A stretch of DNA of 64,000 bases from Hyalangium versicolor (GCF_020103695.1 NZ_JAHXBF010000011.1:310001-374000); one strand, 5' to 3'; counted from the stretch's first letter, positions 1 through 8,103 are shown. Made by a program: numbers and translations. Notes: generated by a model not told the origin, from the letters alone.

Positions 1-316
1 TCGCGGTGCTCAGCGGCAACACATGCACCAACTTCCAGGCGTTGTTCTTGTACTCGATCTGCGTGATCAACGTCGTCGCCAGGATCCCCCCCATTGGCAG
101 GAAGAAGATCGCCGCTGACTCCCACGAGTTCCTCCAGAGCAATGGCCAAAACCCGTCCGTGGCGTAGAGCCCCGGCAGCCCTTCGCGATGGAACAACCTG
201 ACCACGATGATGACCGCCGGCGTGAAGAACGCCCCCACGATCACCATCCACGAGGCAAGGCTCTTGCGCTGCTTGAGCCACTCACTCTGAAGACTGTGGA
301 AGAAGACCGTGTTCAT
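1..316 (-). CDS. ABC-2 type transporter permease, partial (3' end missing)
   Basis: Reading the reverse strand from an ATG at 316 gives an open frame that runs off the left edge. It starts MNTVFFHSLQSEWLKQRKSL and has a hydrophobic stretch at about residues 23-40 and another at about 68-85. A short N-terminus ending in a Lys/Arg-rich 'SEWLKQRKS' motif followed by membrane segments is typical of ABC-2 permeases of the BcrB/lantibiotic-immunity type. Its start overlaps the stop of the ATPase gene by an ATGA, so the two are translationally coupled and likely form one exporter. Only about 105 residues are visible, so the substrate cannot be inferred. Confidence 0.8.
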   Translation of the reverse strand, partial: MNTVFFHSLQSEWLKQRKSLASWMVIVGAFFTPAVIIVVRLFHREGLPGLYATDGFWPLLWRNSWESAAIFFLPMGGILATTLITQIEYKNNAWKLVHVLPLSTA

Positions 317-1221
317 GCGCGAGCCTCGATCAAATCCATGAAGATGGCCTCCAGATCGGTCCTGGCCACGTGGAGCTCGTACACGTCGAGACCGTGGCTC
401 AGGAGGCAGCGGTTCACCGCGGCGATCTCTCCATCCGAGGCGTGCGGCATGAGGACCCTCCCCTCTTCGGCGCTGGCAGACAGTCCCTGATCCGTGAGGA
501 TCCGGAGGGCCTTGGCGTCATCGCTTGTGCGCAGAGTGACGGCCAGCCCCCGAGGCCGCTGCCGCCGGAGTTCGCTCATCGAGCCCTGGAACCTCATCGT
601 CCCGCGGCTGATGATCCCGACATCCGTCACCAGCCGCTCGATCTCCGCGAGGAGATGGCTCGAGATCACGATCGTGATGCCGTGCTCCCGGTTCAGTTGC
701 TTGAGGAGTTCCCGCATCTCGATGATCCCATTCGGATCCAGACCATTGGTGGGCTCATCCAGGATCAGCAGATCGGGGCTGTGCAGCAGTGCGATAGCGA
801 TGCCCAGCCTCTGCTTCATGCCCAGCGAGAACTGCCGGGTGCTCTTGCCGCCCGTGTCAGCCAGACCGACGAGCGTCAAGACCTCCTGGATGCGCCGCCG
901 CGGGCACTGGTGGATCCTCCGCAACACCTCGAGGTTCTCGACGGCCGTGAGGTGGTCATAGAGCGAGGGGCTCTCGATGAGCGAGCCGATCCCGCGCAGG
1001 ATCTCGAGACGATCCTGATCGAGGCTTCGTCCGAAGACCGAGATGGAGCCCTGCTGCTTCCTCAGCAGGCCCAGCATCAGACGCAGCGTCGTGGTCTTGC
1101 CGGCGCCGTTCGGGCCCAGGAACCCGTAGATGCTCCCCCGAGGCACCTCGAGATCGATGCCTCCCAGGACGGTCTCCCCGCCGTAGCGATGGACCAGTTC
1201 TCGGACTTGGACGCAGTGCAT
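313..1221 (-). CDS. ABC transporter ATP-binding protein (BcrA-like)
   Basis: This 302-residue protein is the ATPase of an ABC exporter. It has a Walker A (GPNGAGKTT, about residue 36), an ABC signature in the variant form FSLGMKQR, a Walker B with the following D-loop (LLILDEPTNGLD) and an H-loop region (VISSHLL). The C-terminal 80 residues are the variable extension seen in the BcrA/YhaQ branch, which exports antibiotics, lantibiotics or lipids. It precedes the permease gene with an ATGA overlap. Upstream is an AT-rich dyad shared with a divergent DUF2975/XRE pair, so the exporter may be under local control. The substrate is unknown. Confidence 0.9.
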   Translation of the reverse strand: MHCVQVRELVHRYGGETVLGGIDLEVPRGSIYGFLGPNGAGKTTTLRLMLGLLRKQQGSISVFGRSLDQDRLEILRGIGSLIESPSLYDHLTAVENLEVLRRIHQCPRRRIQEVLTLVGLADTGGKSTRQFSLGMKQRLGIAIALLHSPDLLILDEPTNGLDPNGIIEMRELLKQLNREHGITIVISSHLLAEIERLVTDVGIISRGTMRFQGSMSELRRQRPRGLAVTLRTSDDAKALRILTDQGLSASAEEGRVLMPHASDGEIAAVNRCLLSHGLDVYELHVARTDLEAIFMDLIEARA

Positions 1222-1244
1222 GAAATGAAGCTCCGGGCCGAAGA

Positions 1245-1288
1245 AATTTAATTCTTAGTTAAATTAAGGGGCGGATTCTTTAAGTCAA
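1245..1288 (-). promoter_or_regulatory. Candidate promoter with AT-rich dyad operator upstream of the ABC exporter
   Basis: Within very GC-rich DNA this short tract is strikingly AT-rich. It holds a perfect 7-bp inverted repeat, AATTTAA (1245-1251) and TTAAATT (1259-1265), separated by 7 bp. On the minus strand a TTGACT -35 (1288-1283) lies 16 bp from a weak -10, TAATTT (1266-1261), which overlaps the dyad. The small XRE regulator encoded 550 bp away on the divergent side is an obvious candidate binder. The promoter assignment is by eye. Confidence 0.45.
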
Positions 1289-1307
1289 GCCTAAAGTCCA
1301 CTCCGCC

Positions 1308-1811
1308 ATGAGTGCGAAAACGACGAGCGCCCGGATCCAGGCGCGCAGCACCCTCCTCCGCCGCCTGATGACGTTGCTGGTGGCCTTGCTGTCGGCGTTG
1401 CTGGTCTTCGAGCGGTTCTCTGCCGTAACGATCGCACTCGTCCGCGAGGGGGGAGGAGAAGCGGCGCGCCGGCTGGCCCTGCAGTGCGTGGCGGCCTGTC
1501 CCGAGGTGTTCTATCTGCTGGCACTATGGTGGGTCCGGCAGGCCTTGGCCGCGTTCGCGCGAGGCGAGCTCTACACCCCGACCATCACCCAGGCCCTGCA
1601 TCGCGTCGGAGTCATGCTGGCGGCCGGTGCGTTGATCGGCGTGTTCATCATCCCGAGTGTGATGCGCGCGCTCGGGTCCGGGCCGGGCTATGTGATCGCC
1701 TACGACGTAGGAGGGCTCGCTCTGGGCGCGGTCGGCCTTGCGCTGACGCTCCTCGCGAACGTCTTGACGCATGCCTTGGCCCTGCAGAATGAACTCGACG
1801 AGATCTTCTGA
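1308..1811 (+). CDS. DUF2975 family membrane protein
   Basis: This 167-residue protein has four hydrophobic segments at about residues 18-36, 60-80, 98-118 and 128-155, with short loops. It ends in the acidic tail ELDEIF. The pattern, with 'FARGELYTP' in the loop after the second helix, is that of DUF2975 (YoaS-like) proteins. Those are commonly encoded directly before a small XRE repressor of the YozG type, as here, where the stop and the next start overlap (TGATG). In such pairs the membrane protein is thought to modulate the regulator, but no mechanism can be read from the sequence. Confidence 0.75.
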   Translation: MSAKTTSARIQARSTLLRRLMTLLVALLSALLVFERFSAVTIALVREGGGEAARRLALQCVAACPEVFYLLALWWVRQALAAFARGELYTPTITQALHRVGVMLAAGALIGVFIIPSVMRALGSGPGYVIAYDVGGLALGAVGLALTLLANVLTHALALQNELDEIF

Positions 1812-2047
1812 TGCCCATCCGAATCACGCTGGACGACGTGCTCTCCAGAAAAGGCATGAAGGCGAAGCAGCTCGCCGAGCTGATCGGGGTGAGCCAGACG
1901 CACCTGTCCTTGTTCCGCTCGGGCAAGGTCCGCGGGGTCCGGTTCTCGACCCTGTCCAAGCTCTGCGCTGCACTCGAATGCGAGCCGGGCGATCTGATCC
2001 AATACGACCCTGATCCCGCGGACCTGATGATGCCAGATGAGGAGTGA
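1811..2047 (+). CDS. Small XRE/Cro-CI family transcriptional regulator (YozG-like)
   Basis: This 78-residue protein is almost entirely one helix-turn-helix domain: MKAKQLAELIGVSQTHLS is the recognition unit, followed by 'LSKLCAALECEPGDLIQY', a typical end of the Cro/CI-type fold. It overlaps the stop of the DUF2975 gene by one base, so the two are coupled. A likely target is the AT-rich dyad at 1245-1265 between this operon and the divergent ABC exporter. The acidic C-terminus (DPDPADLMMPDEE) is typical of the small YozG branch. The next gene begins 4 bases after this stop, so the oxidoreductase may be co-transcribed. Confidence 0.8.
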   Translation: MPIRITLDDVLSRKGMKAKQLAELIGVSQTHLSLFRSGKVRGVRFSTLSKLCAALECEPGDLIQYDPDPADLMMPDEE

Positions 2048-2051
2048 GCCG

Positions 2052-3056
2052 ATGATGAGACTGTATCGACTGCATCGCCCCAGCCTGGACGGGCTCGTGC
2101 AAGGCACGGAGCCCACCCCTGAGCCTGGGACACATGAGGTTCTGGTCCGCCTGCATGCGGCTTCCCTCAACTACAAGGATCTGTTGTTCGTCAAACCGGC
2201 GAGCGAAGGCGGCATCGAACTCCCCAGGCCGATGGTGCCCTTGTCCGACGCGGCGGGCGAAGTCATGGCGGTCGGCTCGGCTGTGACGCGTTTCGCCGTC
2301 GGCGACCCTGTCTCCGCGGTCGTTGTCACGGGGTGGTTCGAGGGGCCGATTCCGCGTGATGCCATGCCACGAGCGCTGGGAGTCGGGCACGATGGCGTGC
2401 TGAGCGAGTTTCGGTGTTTCCCCGAGATGGACCTCGTCAAGCTGCCGAAGGGCTACTCCTATCGCGACGGATCGACCCTACCGATCGCGGCACTGACGGC
2501 GTGGAACGCAGTAGAGCATGTGGAACCCGGCCAGACTGTCGTGGTTCTCGGCACGGGCGGCGTCGCGCTGTTCGCGTTGCAGTTCGCGAAGGCCGCGGGG
2601 GCGCACGTCATCATCACCTCGTCGAGCGACGAGAAGATCCAGCGTGCGAAAGCGCTGGGGGCCGACGAAGCCGTGAATTACCGGACGACGCCAGCCTGGC
2701 ACGAGAAGATCCTGGAAATGACCGATGGTCGCGGGGCCGATCATATCGTCGAGACGGTCAGCGGTTCTTCCCTGGAGCTCTCGGTGGCCGCCACCGCCCT
2801 GGGTGGCCACATTCACCTGGTCGGCCTCCAGGACAGGGGCAGAATCGATCCCTATGGCATCCAGTATCGAGCGATCACCGTTCGCGGGATACGAATGGGC
2901 TCGAAGCGCCTGTTCGAAAGCATGATTGGCTTCATCGAGCGGCACGATATCCGCCCTGCCATCGACAAGGTGTTTCCGTTCGAGGATGTGCGCCCCGCGT
3001 ACGAATACCTCAAACATGGACTGCACTTCGGCAAAGTCGTGATCGACCTCGGCTGA
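2052..3056 (+). CDS. NAD(P)-dependent MDR-family alcohol dehydrogenase / quinone oxidoreductase
   Basis: This medium-chain dehydrogenase/reductase of about 334 residues has a GroES-like N-terminal half and a Rossmann half with the nucleotide motif VVLGTGGVALFALQFAKAAG, followed by 'ADEAVNYRTT', typical of the quinone-oxidoreductase branch. The classical structural-zinc cysteine cluster is absent, so a zinc-independent enzyme is likely. The start at 2052 is supported by an AGGAG seven bases upstream; a start at 2055 is also possible. It follows the XRE gene closely and may be part of the same transcript. The physiological substrate cannot be inferred. Confidence 0.85.
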   Translation: MMRLYRLHRPSLDGLVQGTEPTPEPGTHEVLVRLHAASLNYKDLLFVKPASEGGIELPRPMVPLSDAAGEVMAVGSAVTRFAVGDPVSAVVVTGWFEGPIPRDAMPRALGVGHDGVLSEFRCFPEMDLVKLPKGYSYRDGSTLPIAALTAWNAVEHVEPGQTVVVLGTGGVALFALQFAKAAGAHVIITSSSDEKIQRAKALGADEAVNYRTTPAWHEKILEMTDGRGADHIVETVSGSSLELSVAATALGGHIHLVGLQDRGRIDPYGIQYRAITVRGIRMGSKRLFESMIGFIERHDIRPAIDKVFPFEDVRPAYEYLKHGLHFGKVVIDLG

Positions 3057-3081
3057 AGGGAGGTCTCCGTAGAAGCGAGAC

Positions 3082-3113
3082 ACTCCCCCTCCCTGTCTCC
3101 AGAGAGGGGGAGT
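3082..3113. terminator. Bidirectional hairpin terminator between convergent genes
   Basis: A perfect 10-bp inverted repeat (ACTCCCCCTC at 3082-3091, GAGGGGGAGT at 3104-3113) with a 12-base loop sits in the 65-bp gap between the convergent oxidoreductase and acylase genes. No strong T-run follows on either side. Confidence 0.6.
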
Positions 3114-3121
3114 CCGTGGGA

Positions 3122-5554
3122 TCAGTCCTCGAAGAGAACGATAGGCTGTCCCACCAGGTTGTTGGCGATCTCGTCCTCGGTGTAGGCCACGTCCCGCCAC
3201 TGCTTGCCGGAGTAGAGCGAAAGCTGATCGCGGAAGGTGGGCGAGGCGGTGTTGCCCGTCTGCCCATAGGTGAGCACCGCCCGGGCGCGCACGCCCTCGT
3301 CCACGAACTCCAGCGCCATCAGGAAGCTGGTGCCGGTGTTGACGACGTAGCCATCGGAGGTCAGCACCGTACGGCTGTTGATGACGGTGCCTCGGGGCGT
3401 GGGGGGCTCGGTGGTGGAGGTGTTGAGCGAAGGGCTGTAGTTGACAAGGTTCGCGACGCCGTCCTGATCCAAGCCACCGTTCAGAGGAATGTGCTGACCC
3501 GCACGCGGAGCGAACTGGACCTGGCCCAGCGGGGTATTCACGGAGATGCCTGCCTGCTGAAGCATCAGCACTGCGGCGGCGAGCTGGTCCAGCACGGGAT
3601 CCGCCCCTGTCGCGGGGGCGGGCTTCAACGTGTTCGGAGTCGTGACAGGCGAGGTGTACGAGAAGGGCGTGGAGAACAGGGTCCCAGAAGCGGTCAGCGC
3701 GCTCGAACCAAAGCCCGCGATGAACTCGCGCCACAGCGCGGGACCTGCCTCGGAGGCATCGAACCGGCCATTCCAGGCGGCCAGCACCGCGCACGCCTGC
3801 GTGAGATCCACCGCGTGACCCTGAGCGGTGCCCGAGGGGTGGGCCAGGCAGCGCTGGACCACGGCGGGGAGTAGCAGCTCCGCAGTGGAGCTGCGATCGC
3901 TCAGGATGGTGTTCTGCAGCTCTTCCAGGGTGAAGAGGCCATCCGCGCCCGAAGCACCACTCGCGCTGACCTCGGACAGCATCATCCCGCTGATACGGGT
4001 CCGCACGGAGCGGGCGGTGCGCTCGGGGCCCTGGAGCGGCGAGTAGCCCTCGAGCACAACACTCGGGTGCGCCAGCCAGTGGCTGTCATTGCAGTTGAAG
4101 ACGACATCCCGGCGCGCGAGCTGAGGGGCGTTGGCGGCAGGAATCAGGCCGGGGGAGCGAGTACCGGGAACCGCGACCCACTCATCCCGTGGGGTACTGC
4201 CGTCGAACAGGACGATTCCCGAGCGCAGCAGCACGGACTGGAGCGAGGTGGACTGCGCCAGCGCCGCCTGCCAGGCCTGGAGCGTGGCGATGCTGACATT
4301 GGGCGTGGCGGACCCGTCCACGAACCAGGCGTCGCCCTCGCGGCTGGTGGCCAGGGTGTTGACCCAGGGAATGCCCTGCTCCGTTGAGAACACCTGCTGG
4401 AACGCCGCCAGGTTCGCGGCCCCATTCATGCCCAGGAACTGGGAATTGAGCTTCTCGTTGTAGAGGTTCGCATCCCGATACGTGAGGGCCAGCGTGCCCG
4501 TCCAGCCCAGGCCCGAGAGGGAGATGATGGGGCCGTAGTGGCTCTTGTAGTAGGTGCGGGTGAGGCTGCTCAGGGTGCCATCCGGTTGGAGCACCTGGAG
4601 GGTGATGTCCTGGGAGCTCATCTGCCGCTCCTGCCCGTCATAGAGGTAGGTGGTGGGCTTGCCCGGCACCAGCTTCAGCGCATACGCGGTGAACCGGGCG
4701 CCCGTGGAAGACACGGTGTGTGTCCAGGCCACGTCCTGGTTGAAGCCGATGAGCACCCCCGGGACACCGACCAGGCTGGCGCCGTAGGCATCGAGCCTCC
4801 CGGGCACGGTGAGCTGGCTCTCCCACAGCCGCATCTCTCCTTCCCAGGGAAAGTGCGGGTTGGCCACGAGCATGCCAAGGCCCTCCGCCGAGCGGTCGGC
4901 TCCGAGCGCCCACCCGTTGCTTCCCAGGAGCGCGGAGGGAATCTCCATCACGGGGGACTCTCGCGGCTCCCATTTGCGAGCCGTCACCGCTGGAGGCTGG
5001 GCGGCGGCGATCGCATCCAGGATCCGGCTGCTGCTGGTCATCAGGGCGATCGAACGGTTGTAGGCCAGCAGGTCCACCACGTTGATGGGGGCCAGCCAGG
5101 GCTGACCGGCGCAGGGCAGCCCCGAGGCCTCGGGCTCACTCAAGAAGCGGTTGAAGCCCGTGACGAAGCCCGTCACCAGCTCCAGCACATCCGCGGACTG
5201 GCGATAGACCGAGTCCGCAGCCAGGCCCGTGAGATCCAGCACGCGGTACGCAAAGTCCGAGGTGACGTTGGCATTGCTGAGACCGGGACCAAAGTAGCGG
5301 GCGCGTTCGCCGCGCACCTTGACGATCTGATCGACCAGGGTGCAGGCGTGATCCTTCGCGAGCGCGTAGCCCTGCCCGTAACCCGCGCCCCGCAGATTCG
5401 AGGCGCGGATGTGGGGAATGCCATAGGCCGTGTAGCGGATCTCGGCCTCGTAAAGATGGGAGGGAGGCGGAGGAGAGGTGGCCTCCTCGCCGCAGCCCAT
5501 GAGCGAAGGGAGCGCCCATAGCCACAGGAGGAACAGAGAGCGGAGACGATTCAT
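3122..5554 (-). CDS. Penicillin acylase family lipoprotein (Ntn-hydrolase)
   Basis: This 810-residue protein has a lipoprotein signal with Cys21 (PSLMGC), so it is probably membrane-anchored on the envelope. The mature N-terminus YEAEIRYTAYGIPHIRA is the conserved opening of penicillin amidases (S45). Ser212 in GSNGWALG is the expected N-terminal nucleophile of the beta chain, generated by autocatalytic removal of a linker, and is followed by the expected 'NPHFPWEGEMRLWE'. Relatives include AHL acylases of the PvdQ/QuiP type, and penicillin and cephalosporin acylases. Substrate class cannot be decided from sequence, but long-chain N-acyl amide hydrolysis is the usual activity. It converges on the oxidoreductase gene and appears monocistronic. 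Confidence 0.88.
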   Translation of the reverse strand: MNRLRSLFLLWLWALPSLMGCGEEATSPPPPSHLYEAEIRYTAYGIPHIRASNLRGAGYGQGYALAKDHACTLVDQIVKVRGERARYFGPGLSNANVTSDFAYRVLDLTGLAADSVYRQSADVLELVTGFVTGFNRFLSEPEASGLPCAGQPWLAPINVVDLLAYNRSIALMTSSSRILDAIAAAQPPAVTARKWEPRESPVMEIPSALLGSNGWALGADRSAEGLGMLVANPHFPWEGEMRLWESQLTVPGRLDAYGASLVGVPGVLIGFNQDVAWTHTVSSTGARFTAYALKLVPGKPTTYLYDGQERQMSSQDITLQVLQPDGTLSSLTRTYYKSHYGPIISLSGLGWTGTLALTYRDANLYNEKLNSQFLGMNGAANLAAFQQVFSTEQGIPWVNTLATSREGDAWFVDGSATPNVSIATLQAWQAALAQSTSLQSVLLRSGIVLFDGSTPRDEWVAVPGTRSPGLIPAANAPQLARRDVVFNCNDSHWLAHPSVVLEGYSPLQGPERTARSVRTRISGMMLSEVSASGASGADGLFTLEELQNTILSDRSSTAELLLPAVVQRCLAHPSGTAQGHAVDLTQACAVLAAWNGRFDASEAGPALWREFIAGFGSSALTASGTLFSTPFSYTSPVTTPNTLKPAPATGADPVLDQLAAAVLMLQQAGISVNTPLGQVQFAPRAGQHIPLNGGLDQDGVANLVNYSPSLNTSTTEPPTPRGTVINSRTVLTSDGYVVNTGTSFLMALEFVDEGVRARAVLTYGQTGNTASPTFRDQLSLYSGKQWRDVAYTEDEIANNLVGQPIVLFED

Positions 5555-5896
5555 GACAGCCTCGGGTCTTGCTGAGAGGGGGGGTGGGCAGAACTCGGGC
5601 GTGTTTCCTCGGCGGCTTCTGAAAATCCACCTGCCACCTGCCAGGCCTGCTCCGGGTAACGGGTGTAGCCCACGGCAGCCGTCAGCGTCATTTGGGGAGA
5701 TCCACCTGCTCCTGAGTGCGAGTCACGGCGGCAAGTTCTTACCGGCGGGCAGGTCCTCCCAGGCAACATCTTGCCGTTGGCAGCGGCCTTTTCGCGCAGT
5801 GCGAGAGCAGGATGAGGTGGGCGAGCCGCTGGCCCAGGGGGTGCTCTGGAACCATGATCTCGAGGGCTCGCCCCTCACGACAAAGGAACATGATTC
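5555..5896. other. 342-bp intergenic region between divergent lipoprotein genes
   Basis: This space separates the divergently transcribed acylase and beta-helix lipoprotein genes and must hold both promoters. I see no convincing coding frame. It contains a 48-bp element built of three adjacent palindromes (listed separately) that recurs in opposite orientation about 2.2 kb away. A good ribosome site (AAAGGAA, 5882-5888) precedes the plus-strand gene. Confidence 0.6.
5729..5776 (-). repeat. Three-palindrome intergenic repeat, copy A
   Basis: Read on the minus strand this 48-bp element begins CGGCAAG and contains three consecutive dyads: GGCAA/TTGCC with a 4-base loop; an imperfect GGGAGG/CCTGCC dyad (one mismatch) around a single central A; and CGGTAA/TTGCCG with a 4-base loop. 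It aligns with the plus-strand copy at 7973-8021 at about 40 of 49 positions. Several differences keep pairing or change A-T to G-C type pairs within arms, which suggests that structure, not protein sequence, is conserved. Function is unknown. Confidence 0.6.
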
Positions 5897-7180
5897 ATGA
5901 GACTCCACCCTGCGTGGAAAGGTGCCTGGCTTGCCGCAGCGTTGTCGCTCATCGGGTGTGGTGAGGATCCCCCTTCCCCCTCCGTCCATCAGGGACTCAT
6001 CTCCAGCAACCAGCTCTGGCGCGCGTCGGACAACCCTCACGTGGTGCGGGGCCTGGTGAACGTGCGAGGCGACTCGAATCCCGTGCTGACCCTGGAGGAG
6101 GGTGTCGTGGTCCGCTTCGAGCGGGACGCCGCGTTGCTCATCGGCGATGAAACAGAAGAGGTCGGAGCGCTGCGCGCGGTGGGCTCCTCGTCGGCTCCCA
6201 TCCTCTTCACGGCCGACTCCGACAATCCCCAGCCTGGGTACTGGGGGGGCATCCATATGCTGGGAAAGTCCGCCGCGGGCACCGTCCTCTCCCACGCCAC
6301 CATTGAATACGCGGGCGGCCTCCTCACCCTCTCCAGTGAACCGGAAGAAACCCTCAAGCGCACGGCGGCAGGCCTGCGTGTGATCGGAGACGTCGATGCG
6401 CGAGCTCCCGTGCGCTCCGTCACTGTCCAGGACGTCATCGTCCAGAAGAGCCAGAATCAAGGGGTCGTCCTGGTGGGCGCGGGGTTCACGGAGGACTCCC
6501 ACCGCCTGACCGTGCGCGACACCATGGGCGTCGCTGTGAAGGCAAGCACCAACGAAGTAGGCACCCTCCCAGGAGACAGCGCTCTCGGAAACAACTCCAC
6601 CAACGCTGTGCAGGTTTTCCTGGGCTCTGTCACCACCACCCAGACGTGGCCAAACCTCGGTGTCCCCTATCAGTTCGTCGATGAGACCGGTCTGGGCGTG
6701 CCCATCGGGCTCGTGGTGGGCTCAGCTTCCTCGCCCACGCTCACCCTGAGCGCCGGGATCGAGTTCCAGATGCCCGCCGAGAGCTTCATCCTCATCGGCA
6801 CGAAGGACGAGAACGAGAATCCCCTGCCCGGCAAGCTCAAGGCCCAGGGCACGGCGCAGGCTCCCATCCGCTTCGTCCCCGCCTCCGCCTCGCCCACCAA
6901 GGGCTTCTGGTCGGGCCTGTTCTTCCAAGGCCCCGCCGGCTCGTCGCTGGATTACGTCACCGTCACCCATGCCGGCCTGCCCCTCTTCGGTGCATTGGGC
7001 AGGGGTAACATCAATGTGCTCACCGACATGGGCTTCTTCGTGACCCACAGCACGCTCAGCGACTCGTCCGGGTGCGGCATCGCCGTGGTCAGCTACTCGG
7101 CGAGCATCGCGGACTTCACCGCGTCAGCAGTCGAGAACGTCTTCACCAACAATGACGGCGAGGCGCAGTGCGAGATGTGA
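5897..7180 (+). CDS. Right-handed beta-helix lipoprotein of unknown function
   Basis: This 427-residue protein begins with a lipoprotein signal ending LSLIGC (Cys21). The rest is made of repeated short strands with Gly/Asn turns, for example 'GYWGGIHMLGKSAAGTVLSHATIEYAGG' split across about residues 112-140 and the matching 'FWSGLFFQG...SLDYVTVTHAG' near residue 335. That spacing and the 'VRFxxDAALLIG' and 'IEFQMPAESFILIG' repeats point to a parallel beta-helix, with two halves that look like an internal duplication. No catalytic motif is recognisable. The start is supported by AAAGGAA eight bases upstream. A role as a surface adhesin or polysaccharide-binding protein is only a guess. Confidence 0.7.
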   Translation: MRLHPAWKGAWLAAALSLIGCGEDPPSPSVHQGLISSNQLWRASDNPHVVRGLVNVRGDSNPVLTLEEGVVVRFERDAALLIGDETEEVGALRAVGSSSAPILFTADSDNPQPGYWGGIHMLGKSAAGTVLSHATIEYAGGLLTLSSEPEETLKRTAAGLRVIGDVDARAPVRSVTVQDVIVQKSQNQGVVLVGAGFTEDSHRLTVRDTMGVAVKASTNEVGTLPGDSALGNNSTNAVQVFLGSVTTTQTWPNLGVPYQFVDETGLGVPIGLVVGSASSPTLTLSAGIEFQMPAESFILIGTKDENENPLPGKLKAQGTAQAPIRFVPASASPTKGFWSGLFFQGPAGSSLDYVTVTHAGLPLFGALGRGNINVLTDMGFFVTHSTLSDSSGCGIAVVSYSASIADFTASAVENVFTNNDGEAQCEM

Positions 7181-7204
7181 GCGCCCATGCGGCGAGGTGC
7201 GGCG

Positions 7205-7885
7205 CTACGAATGCAGGCGGATGAGCTGGGTACGGCTCATGGCGCGCATGTCATCGGCGATGCCCGAGATTTCATCCATCGCCCGACTGGCATCGGTGTC
7301 CGAGCCACGGGCGGACGCGTCCGCGGGTGTGGCGCGCAGCCGCTCGCTGCGCTGGGCGATGAACTTGAGGATGTAGGCCCGCTCGGCCCAGGCATCCGCA
7401 CGCGCCTCGTTGAGCCCATGAGCACCGCCTTGCCCGGCCCGGGACAGCAGGGCCTTCGCCTGCTCGAACTGCGCCTGCGGCATGTGCATCAGCGTCCGTG
7501 CCGCCAGTTCCGCCTGAGCCTGCACCAGGATGCCCTCGTGCCCCGTCGTCGTCGTGGCGCGTGGATCCGCCACACCCCTGACCAGACCGTGACGGATCTC
7601 TGGCGGCAGCCGCTGAGCGGCCCGCGGGCTCTCCTTGGACAGGCTCAGCACTCGATCATACGCGCCGATGGCCCGCTTCGCGTTGGGACTCGCCAGCACA
7701 TGCTGAAGCAACAGGATCTCGCGCTGGAGGTCGGCGCCGCTCAGTCCCTTGAGGTGCACGGCGATGCGAGCGCGCTCCGCATCCGCCACGCCAGTCCGGA
7801 CAAGGGCGGCGTCGATCTGGGCCTGGGCTTGCGACACAAGATTCGTAGGGCGTGGGCCTTTTGCTGCCTCGAAACCATCGGCCAT
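7205..7885 (-). CDS. Hypothetical alpha-helical protein without signal peptide
   Basis: I do not recognise this 226-residue protein. It begins MADGFEAAKG, has no signal peptide or membrane segment, and is rich in Ala, Arg, Gln and Leu in a pattern that predicts long helices throughout (for example 'EGILVQAQAELAARTLMH'). The start is supported by AAGGAG nine bases upstream. Codon third positions are G/C-rich like the neighbours, so it is a real gene. It stands alone, converging on the beta-helix lipoprotein gene with a 24-bp gap and separated from the next gene by a hairpin-rich intergenic region. Confidence 0.65.
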   Translation of the reverse strand: MADGFEAAKGPRPTNLVSQAQAQIDAALVRTGVADAERARIAVHLKGLSGADLQREILLLQHVLASPNAKRAIGAYDRVLSLSKESPRAAQRLPPEIRHGLVRGVADPRATTTTGHEGILVQAQAELAARTLMHMPQAQFEQAKALLSRAGQGGAHGLNEARADAWAERAYILKFIAQRSERLRATPADASARGSDTDASRAMDEISGIADDMRAMSRTQLIRLHS

Positions 7886-7972
7886 TACCGCGTACTCCTT
7901 GGGGTAACCACTTCGCGGCTCCCAGCTTAACCCACTTTCACTGGATCAGCCGCCTCGAGAGGCTGGGGCCCT

Positions 7973-8021
7973 CGGCAAGAAGTTGCCAGGAAGGACCTTC
8001 CCCACCGGCAGGAAGTTGCCG
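7973..8021 (+). repeat. Three-palindrome intergenic repeat, copy B
   Basis: This element has three consecutive dyads: GGCAA/TTGCC (7974-7978 with 7983-7987), GGAAGG/CCTTCC around one central base, and CCGGCA/TGCCGG (8005-8010 with 8017-8022). It matches the minus-strand copy at 5729-5776 at about 40 of 49 positions with one single-base gap. The order, loop sizes and pairing are kept while individual bases differ. It is immediately followed by a longer hairpin. Confidence 0.6.
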
Positions 8022-8062
8022 GATCTTCAGGGGGAGCGGCTCGCTTCTCCCTCTGAAGGTCC
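8021..8062. repeat. Long hairpin, 16-bp stem
   Basis: The arms 8021-8036 and 8047-8062 pair over 16 positions with a ten-base loop. The core TTCAGGGGGAG/CTCCCTCTGAA has one mismatch, and outside it there is one G-T wobble. It shares its first two bases with the last palindrome of repeat copy B. No T-run follows, so it is not an obvious intrinsic terminator for either flanking gene. Confidence 0.5.
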
Positions 8063-8103
8063 AACAGCCAGGGATCGGCATCCGCGTTGCAACGAGTTCG
8101 GGA

